NCBI GenBank assembly: GCA_965656605.1
Contig: CBFHLC010000017.1
Location: forward strand, 1 to 37,025
Direction: 5' to 3'
DNA length: 37,025 nucleotides
Source of the DNA: Litorivicinus sp965656605
GTDB taxonomy: Bacteria; Pseudomonadota; Gammaproteobacteria; Pseudomonadales; Litorivicinaceae
Part shown: positions 25,419 to 33,980 of the stretch, in pieces
Numbering within the stretch: position 1 is the stretch's first letter
Layout: each line of letters begins with the position of its first letter
The notes under the pieces: model-generated
Told to the model about the DNA's origin: nothing
What the model saw: the letters and a program-made list of their open reading frames with translations, nothing else
Database searches by the model: none
Translations under genes and position numbers: made by a program

Positions 25419-26359
25419 TGCAGCAGCGGCAACGCCCACTGCTTCAGTTGCTGGAAGACTTGAACGCCCAAATTACGCGAGATCGCTTCTAGGGGACTGG
25501 GTTGCGGGGTGAAGTTGACGACCTGATCGGTGTCCAGCTCTTGCAGGGCGAACTCCATCGGACTGAGGTGCCCATCAATGAGCCCCAGCTGCAAGGCTTG
25601 ACGGCCGTTCCATATCAAACCCGAGAACAACTCAGCGTCACCGTCTAGGCGAGCCCCGCGGCCGCTTTTAACTCGCTCAATGAAGACCTCGTGTGTTCCG
25701 GCCAGAACCCCCTGCCAGTGTTCGACCTGCGCGGAATCGAGCTCCGAGAACGGGTCAAGCAACGCTTTGTCGCCACCCGCGGTGATGACCCGGCGCTCGA
25801 TCCCCAGCTTTTTAGCCGCTTCAGTGAAGCCAAAACCCGATGAGATCACCCCAATCGACCCGACCAAACTAGATTCGTCTGCGTAGATGTCATCCATAGC
25901 CGAGGCAATGTAATAGGCACCTGAAGCCCCAATGTCGCTAATGGATGCCACAAATGGAATGTCAGGGTACTGATCACGCAGGCGTTTAACGCCTCGCCAC
26001 ACTCGATCAGCTTGGACCGGCGATCCCCCGCCACTGTTGATGTCCAACATCACACCCTGTGTGGCCGGATGCTCAAGCGCCGCGGTCAAGCCCTGTAAAA
26101 TGGTGTTGGCGTTGCTTTGCGCATCTGCTGCAATCACACCGTTGACACTGACAATCGCCAAATGGCCTGCTGCCGACGACTCAAACGGGTCTACATTATT
26201 CGCTCGAATAACCGACACCAAAATAAAGGTGACGTAAGCCAAAGTAACCAGCTTAAAGAAAATGCCCCAGCGACGAGCACGGCGCTGCTCGACAAACGCA
26301 ATATCCAAGCTGCGGCGCAACTCGCGCCAGGCTCGACTGTCTTCTTTAGGCTCGCTCAT
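25415..26359 (-). CDS. sppA: Signal peptide peptidase SppA-like, S49 family
   Basis: 314 residues, the short form of the family. One N-terminal membrane helix (WGIFFKLVTLAYVTFILVSVI) follows a charged cytoplasmic leader. The nucleophilic Ser is in GASGAYYIAS, the VGSIGVISSGF loop follows, and the catalytic Lys is likely in GGDKALLDPF. It degrades residual signal peptides in the membrane. The gene overlaps rluC by 14 bp and is read from the same direction, a common pairing. Confidence 0.92.
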   Translation of the reverse strand: MSEPKEDSRAWRELRRSLDIAFVEQRRARRWGIFFKLVTLAYVTFILVSVIRANNVDPFESSAAGHLAIVSVNGVIAADAQSNANTILQGLTAALEHPATQGVMLDINSGGGSPVQADRVWRGVKRLRDQYPDIPFVASISDIGASGAYYIASAMDDIYADESSLVGSIGVISSGFGFTEAAKKLGIERRVITAGGDKALLDPFSELDSAQVEHWQGVLAGTHEVFIERVKSGRGARLDGDAELFSGLIWNGRQALQLGLIDGHLSPMEFALQELDTDQVVNFTPQPSPLEAISRNLGVQVFQQLKQWALPLLH

Positions 26360-27317
26360 CTAGTGTCTCCAACAAGTAAGAAAGGCTCGACTCTAATGGA
26401 GCCGATATCTTTAGGCGCTTCTCCTGCCAAGGGATGTCGATCTCGGCCGCATGCAAAAACATACGTTTCAAACCTCGCTCGCGCCAGCGACGGTTGTCCT
26501 CGTCCAAGCCGTACTTTGGATCACCCAGAATTGAATGCCCGATCGCTTGGGTATGCACACGAATCTGGTGCGTCCGACCCGTCACCGGCTGACAGGCCAG
26601 CAACGTGGCTCCCTCATACTTCTTAAGGATAGTCGTTTTGGTCAGCGAGAACTTACCTTCAGGATTGACACTGGCCATGCGCTCGCCGCTACGCAATACA
26701 TCCCGCGCCAAATTCAGTTTGACTTGCTGCTGCCTAGCCGGCCACGCGCCTGCCACTAAGGCCCAGTAGGTCTTGTGCGCCGTGCGAGTGCGCAGTGACT
26801 CGTGTAATGCGCGCAACGCGCTACGACGCTTGGCCAATAAAATAACGCCCGAGGTATCCCGATCCAGACGATGGACCAACTCTAAATGCTTCAGTTCGGG
26901 GCGCGCCTTACGGGCCAGCTCGATCAGCCCGTGGTTCAAACCACTGCCTCCGTGCACCGCCAGACCTGCCGGCTTGTTAACGGCCAGCAAGTGCGAATCT
27001 TCGAATAGCACCCAGCTGGCAAAGGCCTCGACCTGGTTGGTCGGCAAAATGACTTCGTCAGCCTGAGCTTGCCGAACCGGAGGAATGCGAACCACGTCGC
27101 CCTCTAGCAATCGGTAGGCCGCTTGTTTGCGACCCTTATTGACGCGGACCTCGCCGCTACGAACCATGCGGTAGACCCGGGTACGCGGAACGCCTCGCAG
27201 TTGCGACATTAGAAAATTATCCAGCCGTTGGCCGGCACGATCCTCGTCAATTTCTACCATTAAGGTGGTTGGCTTTGGACCTTCTCCATTGCCGGGTGTG
27301 TCAGTCCTTGATACCAT
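26346..27317 (-). CDS. rluC: 23S rRNA pseudouridine synthase RluC
   Basis: 323 residues. An N-terminal S4 RNA-binding domain (AGQRLDNFLMSQLRGVPRTRVYRMVRSGEVRVNKGR) precedes the RluA-type catalytic domain with the active Asp in HRLDRDTSGVILLAK and the RTHQIRVHTQAIGH motif. It modifies U955, U2504 and U2580 in E. coli. The first ~18 residues before MVEIDEDRAG look non-conserved, so a later start is possible. It is divergent from rne across 350 bp, as in E. coli. Confidence 0.95.
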   Translation of the reverse strand: MVSRTDTPGNGEGPKPTTLMVEIDEDRAGQRLDNFLMSQLRGVPRTRVYRMVRSGEVRVNKGRKQAAYRLLEGDVVRIPPVRQAQADEVILPTNQVEAFASWVLFEDSHLLAVNKPAGLAVHGGSGLNHGLIELARKARPELKHLELVHRLDRDTSGVILLAKRRSALRALHESLRTRTAHKTYWALVAGAWPARQQQVKLNLARDVLRSGERMASVNPEGKFSLTKTTILKKYEGATLLACQPVTGRTHQIRVHTQAIGHSILGDPKYGLDEDNRRWRERGLKRMFLHAAEIDIPWQEKRLKISAPLESSLSYLLETLDERA

Positions 27318-27667
27318 CGGGCCTCGCTTAAACAGTGTCAGTGGCTCCCTCCTCGAGAAAAATCCGAGGATTTTTGGTAGAGCCCGTTCGGGAATGCATC
27401 ATAACGCATCGACCCCAGCGGATATAAAACGCCTGAAAACTTTTTTGCGAAATGGGGGCCAGAGGCCCAATCCAGCAACCCGCCACTACATATGCGGGCG
27501 CTGTAGACGAAAACAGTTTCAATACCCCGGCACGGCTGGGATGACAGACAGAAACCGGGGCCCTAGGCCCTGCCGTCGGCGAGCCGTGAGATTCGGGTCG
27601 CCCGCCAGTGTTATGGCGAAAACAGCGCTCAGCTGTGTTCAGTGGTACGTTTAGGAACGTGCACGCA
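27318..27667. promoter_or_regulatory. rluC/rne divergent region and probable rne leader
   Basis: 350 bp with no gene. In E. coli the same interval contains the long rne 5' leader that RNase E itself cuts to autoregulate. Here several inverted repeats are visible, for example GGGCC/GGCCC near 27457-27470 and ACAGC/GCTGT near 27623-27636. The GC content rises strongly toward the start codon. An open frame runs into rne from 27608 but starts without a ribosome site; the conserved N-terminus begins at 27668. Confidence 0.6.
27350..27375 (+). terminator. Possible terminator/attenuator between rluC and rne
   Basis: TCCTCG (27350-27355) and CGAGGA (27365-27370) form a 6-bp stem with a 9-base loop, followed by five T. 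A competing inverted repeat, AAAAATCC/GGATTTTT, overlaps it. It could be an attenuator in the rne leader or simply part of the rluC promoter region. Confidence 0.35.
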
Positions 27668-30640
27668 ATGAAACGCATGCTGATTAACGCGACCCAGTCG
27701 GAAGAACTCCGCGTCGCTTTGGTCGACGGTCAAAAATTATTTGACCTCGACATCGAAAATAATGCTCACGAGCAGAAAAAGGGCAATATCTATCGCGCCC
27801 GTATTACCCGTGTAGAACCTAGCCTAGAAGCCGCATTTGTCGAGTTTGGCAGCGAGCGTCAGGGCTTCTTGCCCCTCAAAGAAATCTCGAGCGAATACTT
27901 CGTCAAATCACCTGACGAAATCAAAGGCCGAGCGAAAATTGAAGAGCTGGTCAAAGAAGGCACCGAGCTGCTGGTTCAGGTCGAAAAAGAAGAACGCGGC
28001 AGCAAAGGCGCTGCGTTAACGACTTTCCTGAGCCTAGCCGGCCGTTACATGGTCTTGATGCCCAACAACCCACGTGCCGGTGGTATTTCACGCCGCATCG
28101 AAGGTGAAGATCGAGGCCAACTCAAAGAAGCCCTCAGCGCGCTGAACATCCCCAAAGGCATGGGCGTCATCATTCGCACCGCCGGCGTAGGTCGCACCAG
28201 CGAAGAGCTGCAGTGGGATTTGGACTACCTGTGCCAAGCGTTCGAAAGCATCAAACAAGCGACCCTAACCAAACGCGCACCCTGCCTGATTTACCAGGAA
28301 GGCGATATCATTACGCGCGCCATTCGGGATTACCTAAAGGCCGACATCAGCGAAATGCTGATCGACAACCCCGAAGTATTCGCCCGCGCCAAAGAATTCG
28401 TCGCATCAGTCATGCCCAGCTTTGCCAACAAAGTGAAGCAATACAGCGACGACATTCCCCTGTTCAACCGCTACCAGATCGAATCACAAATCGAGTCAGC
28501 GTTTGAGCGCGAAGTGAAATTGCCTTCTGGCGGCTCGCTAGTGATTGACCCAACCGAAGCGTTGGTCAGCATCGACATCAACTCGGCCCGTGCCACCAAA
28601 GGCAGTGACATCGAAGCCACCGCTTTGAATACCAACCTTGAAGCCGCCGAAGAAATTGCACGCCAGTTACGTCTGCGTGACATGGGTGGCCTGGTGGTCA
28701 TCGATTTCATCGACATGAGCCCAGCCAAAAACCGTCGTGCGGTTGAAGAGCGCATGCGCGATTCTCTAAAGCATGACCGTGCACGCGTTCAAATCGGTTC
28801 TATCTCTCGATTCGGCCTGATGGAAATGAGCCGTCAGCGCTTGCGTCCCTCACTGGGCGAGACCGCCGGCCACGTATGCCCTCGTTGCGTCGGTACCGGA
28901 TATATCCGCGACCTACGCTCATTGGCACTGGCGTTGTTGCGCTTGATCGAAGAAGAAGGCAGCAAGGACAAGACGGGCGAAGTTCGAGCTCAGGTTCCGG
29001 TGGATATCGCCACCTTCCTGCTGAACGAAAAACGTCTGCAGATTCGGTCAATCGAAAACCGCAATCGCATTCGCGTGGTGATCATCCCGAACCCACACAT
29101 GCAAACACCTCAGTTTGAAGTTAAGCGTCTGCGCGAGAGCGAAGTCGATCTAGAACACTTAGATCTTGAAGCGACCCAGCCTGAAAACAACGAAGTAGCC
29201 TACGAGCCGGAGGCTAAGCCCGCCGCCCGTGAGCAAGCTGCGATTACATCGCTGGCTCCCCCACCGCCGCCACCGGTTGTCGAAGCCGAAGTCGAAGCGG
29301 CGCCCAAGGCAGAGAAACCTGCGCGCAAATCTAACCAAGAGCGCCGCAAAGACTCTAAGCCCAAAGGCCCCAGCAAAGCCGTTGTCATCGAGGCACCCAA
29401 GGCCGGCTTGTTCAGCCGCCTGGTCACTGGACTGACTAACCTGCTGGCTGACGATGAGGTCGAGCAGGAAGCCAAAGTTGAAGCCAAACCAGCCGAGACC
29501 CAAAAAGAAGAGCGGGAAGATTCAAACGAGCGCTCTTCACAAGGTCGTCGTCGCCGTGGACGTGGCAACCAACGCCGCCGCCCTCGTGAGGAGAGCCAAG
29601 AGCTAACCACCATCGAGCCGGCTGCTGATCTGCCGCCCACCGAGACCGCAACGGAAGAAGAAGGCGAAGGGCAACCCCGTCGCCGTCGTCGCCGTCGTCG
29701 TCGCAGTCGTAGCGAAGGAGGCGAGGCCGTTGCCTCAACTGAATCGCAGAACGCCGAAGCGCAAGAAACCGTTGAAGTCGTTGCAAGCAAGCCCGTGCAG
29801 GGACGTCCTGAGGCGATGACTCAAGAAGGTTTGGCCCCGCGCGCCAACCGTAAGTCACACGCTCAGCGTACTGCTGAAGCTGAAGCAGCAGCACCTGTCG
29901 AAGACGTAGCAGCTCAGACTGGGTCGGAAGCGACACCAGTTGAAGAAGCAGCCGCTCAACCCGTAGCTCAAGCTACCCCTGCAGTCGAAGCGGACACTCA
30001 AGCTGAGCCGGCCACAGATGCAGAAACGCCGGCTGAAGCAAAACCAAAGCGCCGTCGACGCCGCAGCACCAAGGCAAAGACAGCGGACGTAGCTGAAGTC
30101 GCTGAAACCGTGGAAACGGCTGAAGTCGTTAAAACCGCTGAAGTCGTGGAAACCGCTGAAGTCGTTGAAACCCCTGAAGTCGTGGAAACCGCTGAAGTCG
30201 TGGAAACCGCTGAGGTAGTTGAAACCGCTGAGGTAGTTGAAACCCCTGAGGTAGTTGAAACCCCTGAAGTCGTTGAAACCCCTGAAGTCGTCGAAACCGC
30301 TGAAGTCGTCGAAACCGCTGAAGTCGTCGAAACCGCTGAAGTCGTTGAAACCGCTGAAGTCGTCGAAACCGCTGAAGTCGTTGAAACCCCTGAAGTCGTT
30401 GAAACCGCTGAAGTCGCACAAGCGAAGCCTGCTACACGGACTAAGGCCCGTGCTGCAAACGATCCTCGTGAGCGTCGGCGCCAGCGCCTAGAAGCCAAAG
30501 CGAAAGCTGAAGCGGAAGCGCGCGCAGCCGAAGCGGATACCAGCGCAGCCGTTGCTCAGCCAGAAGTGGCTGCGGTTCCGCAAAGCATTGCGCGCACAGC
30601 CGACTTATTTGAGTCGGTCGAAGAAAAGAAAGAAAACTAG
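27668..30640 (+). CDS. rne: Ribonuclease E
   Basis: 990 residues from ATG 27668, whose MKRMLINATQSEELRVALVDGQKL is the standard start. Numbering is collinear with E. coli: catalytic D303 (SIDINS) and D346 (VIDFIDM), and the zinc-link C404/C407 in CPRCVGTG. The S1 domain is near residues 35-125. After about residue 525 comes a disordered scaffold: a likely membrane-anchoring amphipathic helix GLFSRLVTGLTNLLA (about 580-594), two Arg-rich RNA-binding stretches (around 620 and 675-690), then an acidic Ala/Glu/Pro/Val region with a 17-unit hexapeptide repeat at 817-918, and a final Arg/Lys-Ala-Glu helix. RNase E starts mRNA decay and matures rRNA and tRNA; its tail builds the degradosome. The gene ends one base before the convergent murB. 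Confidence 0.97.
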   Translation: MKRMLINATQSEELRVALVDGQKLFDLDIENNAHEQKKGNIYRARITRVEPSLEAAFVEFGSERQGFLPLKEISSEYFVKSPDEIKGRAKIEELVKEGTELLVQVEKEERGSKGAALTTFLSLAGRYMVLMPNNPRAGGISRRIEGEDRGQLKEALSALNIPKGMGVIIRTAGVGRTSEELQWDLDYLCQAFESIKQATLTKRAPCLIYQEGDIITRAIRDYLKADISEMLIDNPEVFARAKEFVASVMPSFANKVKQYSDDIPLFNRYQIESQIESAFEREVKLPSGGSLVIDPTEALVSIDINSARATKGSDIEATALNTNLEAAEEIARQLRLRDMGGLVVIDFIDMSPAKNRRAVEERMRDSLKHDRARVQIGSISRFGLMEMSRQRLRPSLGETAGHVCPRCVGTGYIRDLRSLALALLRLIEEEGSKDKTGEVRAQVPVDIATFLLNEKRLQIRSIENRNRIRVVIIPNPHMQTPQFEVKRLRESEVDLEHLDLEATQPENNEVAYEPEAKPAAREQAAITSLAPPPPPPVVEAEVEAAPKAEKPARKSNQERRKDSKPKGPSKAVVIEAPKAGLFSRLVTGLTNLLADDEVEQEAKVEAKPAETQKEEREDSNERSSQGRRRRGRGNQRRRPREESQELTTIEPAADLPPTETATEEEGEGQPRRRRRRRRRSRSEGGEAVASTESQNAEAQETVEVVASKPVQGRPEAMTQEGLAPRANRKSHAQRTAEAEAAAPVEDVAAQTGSEATPVEEAAAQPVAQATPAVEADTQAEPATDAETPAEAKPKRRRRRSTKAKTADVAEVAETVETAEVVKTAEVVETAEVVETPEVVETAEVVETAEVVETAEVVETPEVVETPEVVETPEVVETAEVVETAEVVETAEVVETAEVVETAEVVETPEVVETAEVAQAKPATRTKARAANDPRERRRQRLEAKAKAEAEARAAEADTSAAVAQPEVAAVPQSIARTADLFESVEEKKEN
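30116..30421 (+). repeat. 18-bp tandem repeat, 17 units, inside rne
   Basis: Seventeen in-frame 18-bp units encode T(A/P)EVVE, with the first (ending Lys) and last (TAEVAQ) degenerate. Units differ at Ala/Pro and at synonymous Val/Glu codons; three adjacent units share GAG-GTA-GTT, showing block duplication. No unit breaks the frame. Slippage-prone, so copy number is likely to vary. Confidence 0.97.
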
Positions 30641-30641
30641 G

Positions 30642-31640
30642 CTAAATAACCCGGGGTTCTGGCTCTAGCTGGACCCCGAAGGTTTGATAGACCGATGCTT
30701 GGATCTTAGAGGCCAAGTCCATAAGGGCTTGGCCTTTTTCATGCCCGTAATGAACCAACACCAGCGCATGGTTTGGACTAACGCCCACTCCGCCCTCGCG
30801 ATGACCTTTCCAACCGCATTGATCGATCAACCAGCCGGCACTGAGTTTCACGCCGTTTTCCTGATCGAACGCCACTAGCTTAGGAAACCGCTCCCTCAGT
30901 TCTTGAGCCGCGGCATCAGAGATCACCGGATTTTTGAAAAAACTCCCTGCATTCCCCAACACAGCCGGATCCGGCAATTTTTGTTGGCGGACCTGGATCA
31001 CCGCCTGCATCAACTCAACGATTCCAGCCTGCTGAGCGCCCCCCAAAGCCTGTTTCAGGTCCGGGTAGCGAATGTTCGCTTCGGCTCGCTCAGACAGCTG
31101 CAACGAGACCTGTGTGATAACAAACCGATCACGCTGAGTTTTGAAAATGCTGTCTCGATAGGCATACGCTGCCTGATCTGAAGAGAACTCAACAAAACAC
31201 TGAGTGTCACGGTCATAGGCTCGAACCACTGGATCCAGATCTGCTAGCTCAACGCCGTAAGCACCAATGTTCTGAACCGGCGCTGCCCCGACCGTGCCGG
31301 GGATCAACGCCAGGCTTTCTAACCCTTGCAAACCGCAGCTTTGAACACTCCAGACAACGCTGTCATGCCAACCCTCGCCGGCGCCGAGATAAACCCGGGA
31401 ACCTTCTAGACGACGACCCGAAATTTCAATACGGATCACCAAGCCCGATACATCACCGCTGACTACTAAATTTGACCCGCCGCCCATCAGCGTCACAGGC
31501 CATTGATGTGCATCAGCCTCGCCCAAAGCATCCAGCAAATCTTGCTCTGAGCGCACGGTTACTAGACGCTCAGCCTGAGCCTCGAAGCCGAGTGTGGTTA
31601 GATGCTGCAGTGACGCGTGTTCTAAGACTTGGATTGCCAT
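30642..31640 (-). CDS. murB: UDP-N-acetylenolpyruvoylglucosamine reductase
   Basis: About 332 residues from ATG 31640 (an ATG at 31652 is the alternative). It reduces enolpyruvyl-UDP-GlcNAc to UDP-MurNAc using FAD and NADPH. FAD-binding VTLMGGGSNLVVSG, the LIPGTVGAAPVQNIGAYG stretch, the active-site Ser in GNAGSFFKNPVIS and the C-terminal Glu in EPEPRVI identify the long, type I form found in E. coli. A much longer open frame upstream is only the shadow of the phosphatase gene. The start overlaps that gene's end by 19 bp. Confidence 0.95.
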   Translation of the reverse strand: MAIQVLEHASLQHLTTLGFEAQAERLVTVRSEQDLLDALGEADAHQWPVTLMGGGSNLVVSGDVSGLVIRIEISGRRLEGSRVYLGAGEGWHDSVVWSVQSCGLQGLESLALIPGTVGAAPVQNIGAYGVELADLDPVVRAYDRDTQCFVEFSSDQAAYAYRDSIFKTQRDRFVITQVSLQLSERAEANIRYPDLKQALGGAQQAGIVELMQAVIQVRQQKLPDPAVLGNAGSFFKNPVISDAAAQELRERFPKLVAFDQENGVKLSAGWLIDQCGWKGHREGGVGVSPNHALVLVHYGHEKGQALMDLASKIQASVYQTFGVQLEPEPRVI

Positions 31641-32080
31641 TGCTCGATCCATGCGTCCGCCGCGGTTTCGATTAACGAGACCACTTCGTGAAACCCTTCG
31701 TCCCCGCCATAATACGGATCCGGAACCTGCCCCAGATCTTGGCCCGGCAGATCCAGCAGGCGCTTTAGAGTAGCCCTGCTGTTGGCGGGCTGGATCGCGA
31801 GAAGATCTTCGTAGTTCTGCTGATCCATCGCAAAAATCCAATCGAACGCTTCAAAGTCCTCAGCACTGACCCGGCGCGCCCGCAAATCGCCAATTGGATA
31901 ACCGTAGTCTTTGGCCACCGCTTGCGAGCGAGGGTCGGGCGGATTGCCGATATGATAGGCAGCCGTGCCCGCACTGTCGGTCTGCGCCTCAATTCCGGCT
32001 TGCGCTAAACGTTGACGAAAAACCCCTTCAGCCGTGGGCGAGCGACAGATATTACCCAGGCAGACCATCAACACCTTCAT
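31622..32080 (-). CDS. Low-molecular-weight protein-tyrosine phosphatase
   Basis: 152 residues from ATG 32080, chosen because it overlaps the kdsB stop as ATGA and begins with the conserved KVLMVCLGNICRSPTAEGVF. The CX5R phosphate loop is CLGNICR near the N-terminus, and the general acid is in QVPDPYYGGDEGF. Homologues dephosphorylate tyrosine kinases of polysaccharide export or low-molecular-weight substrates. No BY-kinase is nearby, so the target is unknown. It lies between kdsB and murB in the same direction, as in several pseudomonad-like genomes. Confidence 0.93.
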   Translation of the reverse strand: MKVLMVCLGNICRSPTAEGVFRQRLAQAGIEAQTDSAGTAAYHIGNPPDPRSQAVAKDYGYPIGDLRARRVSAEDFEAFDWIFAMDQQNYEDLLAIQPANSRATLKRLLDLPGQDLGQVPDPYYGGDEGFHEVVSLIETAADAWIEQWQSKS

Positions 32081-32826
32081 GCGCGTAGCCACTTTCGATT
32101 TAACGCTTCGAGTTGCTCTTGGGTATCAATCCCCGGGCTTGACGGTGCGCATGCCGTGGCAATCCAGATGCCTTCACCAGCTTCCAGCACCCGCAATTGT
32201 TCGAGCTTTTCGGCCTCCTCAAGCGGGCTTGCTGGCCAAGTCACAAACTTGCGCAGCAAACCTGCACGATAGCCGTAAATACCCAGGTGTCGTTGCACGG
32301 TGTCTGACTGGACGACCTGCGGTGCACTGTCACGAAAGTACGGCAGACTGGCGCGGGAAAAGTACAAAGCCCGTCCAGTCGCGGCGCGGACCACCTTAAC
32401 CACATTAGGATTCTGGTAATCCTCATAGTGTTGCAATGGCTCGCTCAGCGTACTCATAGCCGCCTGCGGATTAGCACGGAGTAGCTCCGCCACTTGATCC
32501 AATAACAACGGAGACACGTCCGGCTCATCGCCCTGAAGATTCACCAGCACTTGCTGGTCGTCACACCCCAACACCTCGGCCACCTCGGCCAAGCGATCAG
32601 TCCCTGACGGGTGATCTGGGCGAGTCATCACCACTTCTGCACCAAAACCTTTGGCCGCTTGAGCAATCTCGTCATGGTCTGTTGCGATCAGAACGCGGTC
32701 AGCTTGGCTTTGGCGAGCGCTTTCCCAGGCCCATTGAACCAGCGGCTTACCAGCCAGATTTAGCAGGGGTTTTCCGGGCAGACGAGTCGAGCCGTAGCGG
32801 GCAGGAATGACACAGATATAGCTCAT
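32077..32826 (-). CDS. kdsB: 3-deoxy-manno-octulosonate cytidylyltransferase
   Basis: 249 residues. It activates KDO as CMP-KDO for lipopolysaccharide inner core. The nucleotide-binding opening VIPARYGSTRLPGKPL, the NLQGDEPDV metal site and the C-terminal GIDTQEQLEALN are typical. It starts directly behind the Trm112-like gene and its stop overlaps the phosphatase ATG. Confidence 0.97.
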   Translation of the reverse strand: MSYICVIPARYGSTRLPGKPLLNLAGKPLVQWAWESARQSQADRVLIATDHDEIAQAAKGFGAEVVMTRPDHPSGTDRLAEVAEVLGCDDQQVLVNLQGDEPDVSPLLLDQVAELLRANPQAAMSTLSEPLQHYEDYQNPNVVKVVRAATGRALYFSRASLPYFRDSAPQVVQSDTVQRHLGIYGYRAGLLRKFVTWPASPLEEAEKLEQLRVLEAGEGIWIATACAPSSPGIDTQEQLEALNRKWLRA

Positions 32827-33012
32827 TTATCGATCCAGTTTCTCGTCAACAGTCAGATCCCGGGCATCGTCTTCAATCAGTCTCGGAATATCGTCAATAA
32901 TCGGGTACGCCTTGCCGTCGGCATAACACCACAGCTCAGACATCGCGGGTTTCAAACTCAGCTTGCCCTTGCAGATCGGGCAAACCAACAGTCCCATTAG
33001 GAGTTTTTGCAT
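32827..33012 (-). CDS. ycaR: Trm112 family small protein (YcaR)
   Basis: 61 residues. It has an N-terminal CPICKGKL zinc-knuckle half, a YADGKAYPIIDDIPRLIEDDAR core and the short length of the YcaR family, found between lpxK and kdsB in many gammaproteobacteria. The second Cys pair is reduced to a single Cys (LWCYADG). The function in bacteria is not settled; eukaryotic Trm112 activates methyltransferases. It overlaps lpxK by 16 bp. Confidence 0.93.
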   Translation of the reverse strand: MQKLLMGLLVCPICKGKLSLKPAMSELWCYADGKAYPIIDDIPRLIEDDARDLTVDEKLDR

Positions 33013-33980
33013 TGCTTTAAGTAATTTTGCCAGCGTTGGGTCAATTCAATCGCATTGACCTGGGCTTCGACAACCCAGGTCTCGTCACCACCAATCGCCC
33101 CGGCTTTGACGGCGTCCTTGTCGGTCATCAATACCGGCGCCCCACTCAGACGGTTTTGAATAGACGATTCGTAGTCAAAGTGATCAGGCAATGGAATTCG
33201 GTTCAGCTGGTAGCCGGCCGCTTCCAGCTGCACAAAGAACGCCTCTGGATTGCCGATACCGGCGATGGCGTCGACTACCGGATGATGATTCAGCCCATGC
33301 AATGGCAAAGTCTGCTGAGTCAAAACGTTGCGCAAGGTCATGGCCTGAACCTGAAAACCCATGCGTCCAGCGCTGGGGGTGATCGCTCGTTCGACTACCC
33401 AATCAACACTGTGCTCGCGATCGGCAGATTCACGCAAAGGGCCTGCGGGCAACAAACGCCCATTGCCATATTGTCGCTGGCCATCGACCACCAAGATTTC
33501 GAGATCACGCCACAGCGGGTAGTGCTGGAGGCCGTCGTCAGAAATCACCAAATCGACGGATTCTGTCTGCAACAGCATTTGCACCGCCTTGACTCGATCC
33601 ACGCAGACCACCACTGGAGCACCGGTTTGAATGTGCAGCATGAGTGGCTCGTCGCCGACCACCGCCGGATCACTGATCTCGGTTACCTTACGTGGCCAGG
33701 CACTAGGAATGCCTCCGTAGCCGCGACTAACGATACCCACGCGCACGCCTTGCTTCAGGGCACTGAGGGCTAGATGCGAGACCAGAGGCGTTTTGCCGGT
33801 ACCGCCTGCTGTCAAATTACCCACCACCACGACGGGCACGGCAAAGGGTGAGGTTTGGTCTTTCCAGCCATCCAACGCGCCGGCTCTGCGGCGGCGGCTA
33901 ACCCAACCGGTCAAGGCTGACAGGGGGGCTAACAAGGTCGCACGCCAGTCTTGGCCGTACCAAATCTTGTCCCAATTCAT
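32997..33980 (-). CDS. lpxK: Tetraacyldisaccharide 4'-kinase
   Basis: 327 residues. It phosphorylates the lipid A precursor at the 4' position on the inner membrane. The P-loop VVGNLTAGGTGKTPLV and the following VGIVSRGYGG, GDEPLMLH and DDGLQHYPL motifs are all standard. The gene overlaps msbA by 4 bp and ycaR by 16 bp in one lipid A operon. Confidence 0.96.
   Translation of the reverse strand: MNWDKIWYGQDWRATLLAPLSALTGWVSRRRRAGALDGWKDQTSPFAVPVVVVGNLTAGGTGKTPLVSHLALSALKQGVRVGIVSRGYGGIPSAWPRKVTEISDPAVVGDEPLMLHIQTGAPVVVCVDRVKAVQMLLQTESVDLVISDDGLQHYPLWRDLEILVVDGQRQYGNGRLLPAGPLRESADREHSVDWVVERAITPSAGRMGFQVQAMTLRNVLTQQTLPLHGLNHHPVVDAIAGIGNPEAFFVQLEAAGYQLNRIPLPDHFDYESSIQNRLSGAPVLMTDKDAVKAGAIGGDETWVVEAQVNAIELTQRWQNYLKQCKNS

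Noticed and set aside
27608..27667. Twenty-residue N-terminal extension of RNase E
   Set aside because: It has no ribosome site, and the numbering of catalytic residues matches E. coli exactly only with the 27668 start.
30116..30421. CRISPR-like regular repeat
   Set aside because: The units are contiguous without spacers, in frame with rne and coding.
29855..30498. Long reverse-strand open frames across the rne repeat (SGFNDF- and SAVSTT-like repeats)
   Set aside because: They are mirror images of the 18-bp tandem repeat inside rne, with no ribosome sites and no family likeness.
31641..31841. N-terminal extension of murB
   Set aside because: The 67 extra residues are the out-of-frame shadow of the phosphatase gene, and the conserved MurB start is at 31640.
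33027..33773. 248-residue plus-strand open frame opposite lpxK
   Set aside because: It is a shadow of lpxK, with no supporting ribosome site or similarity.
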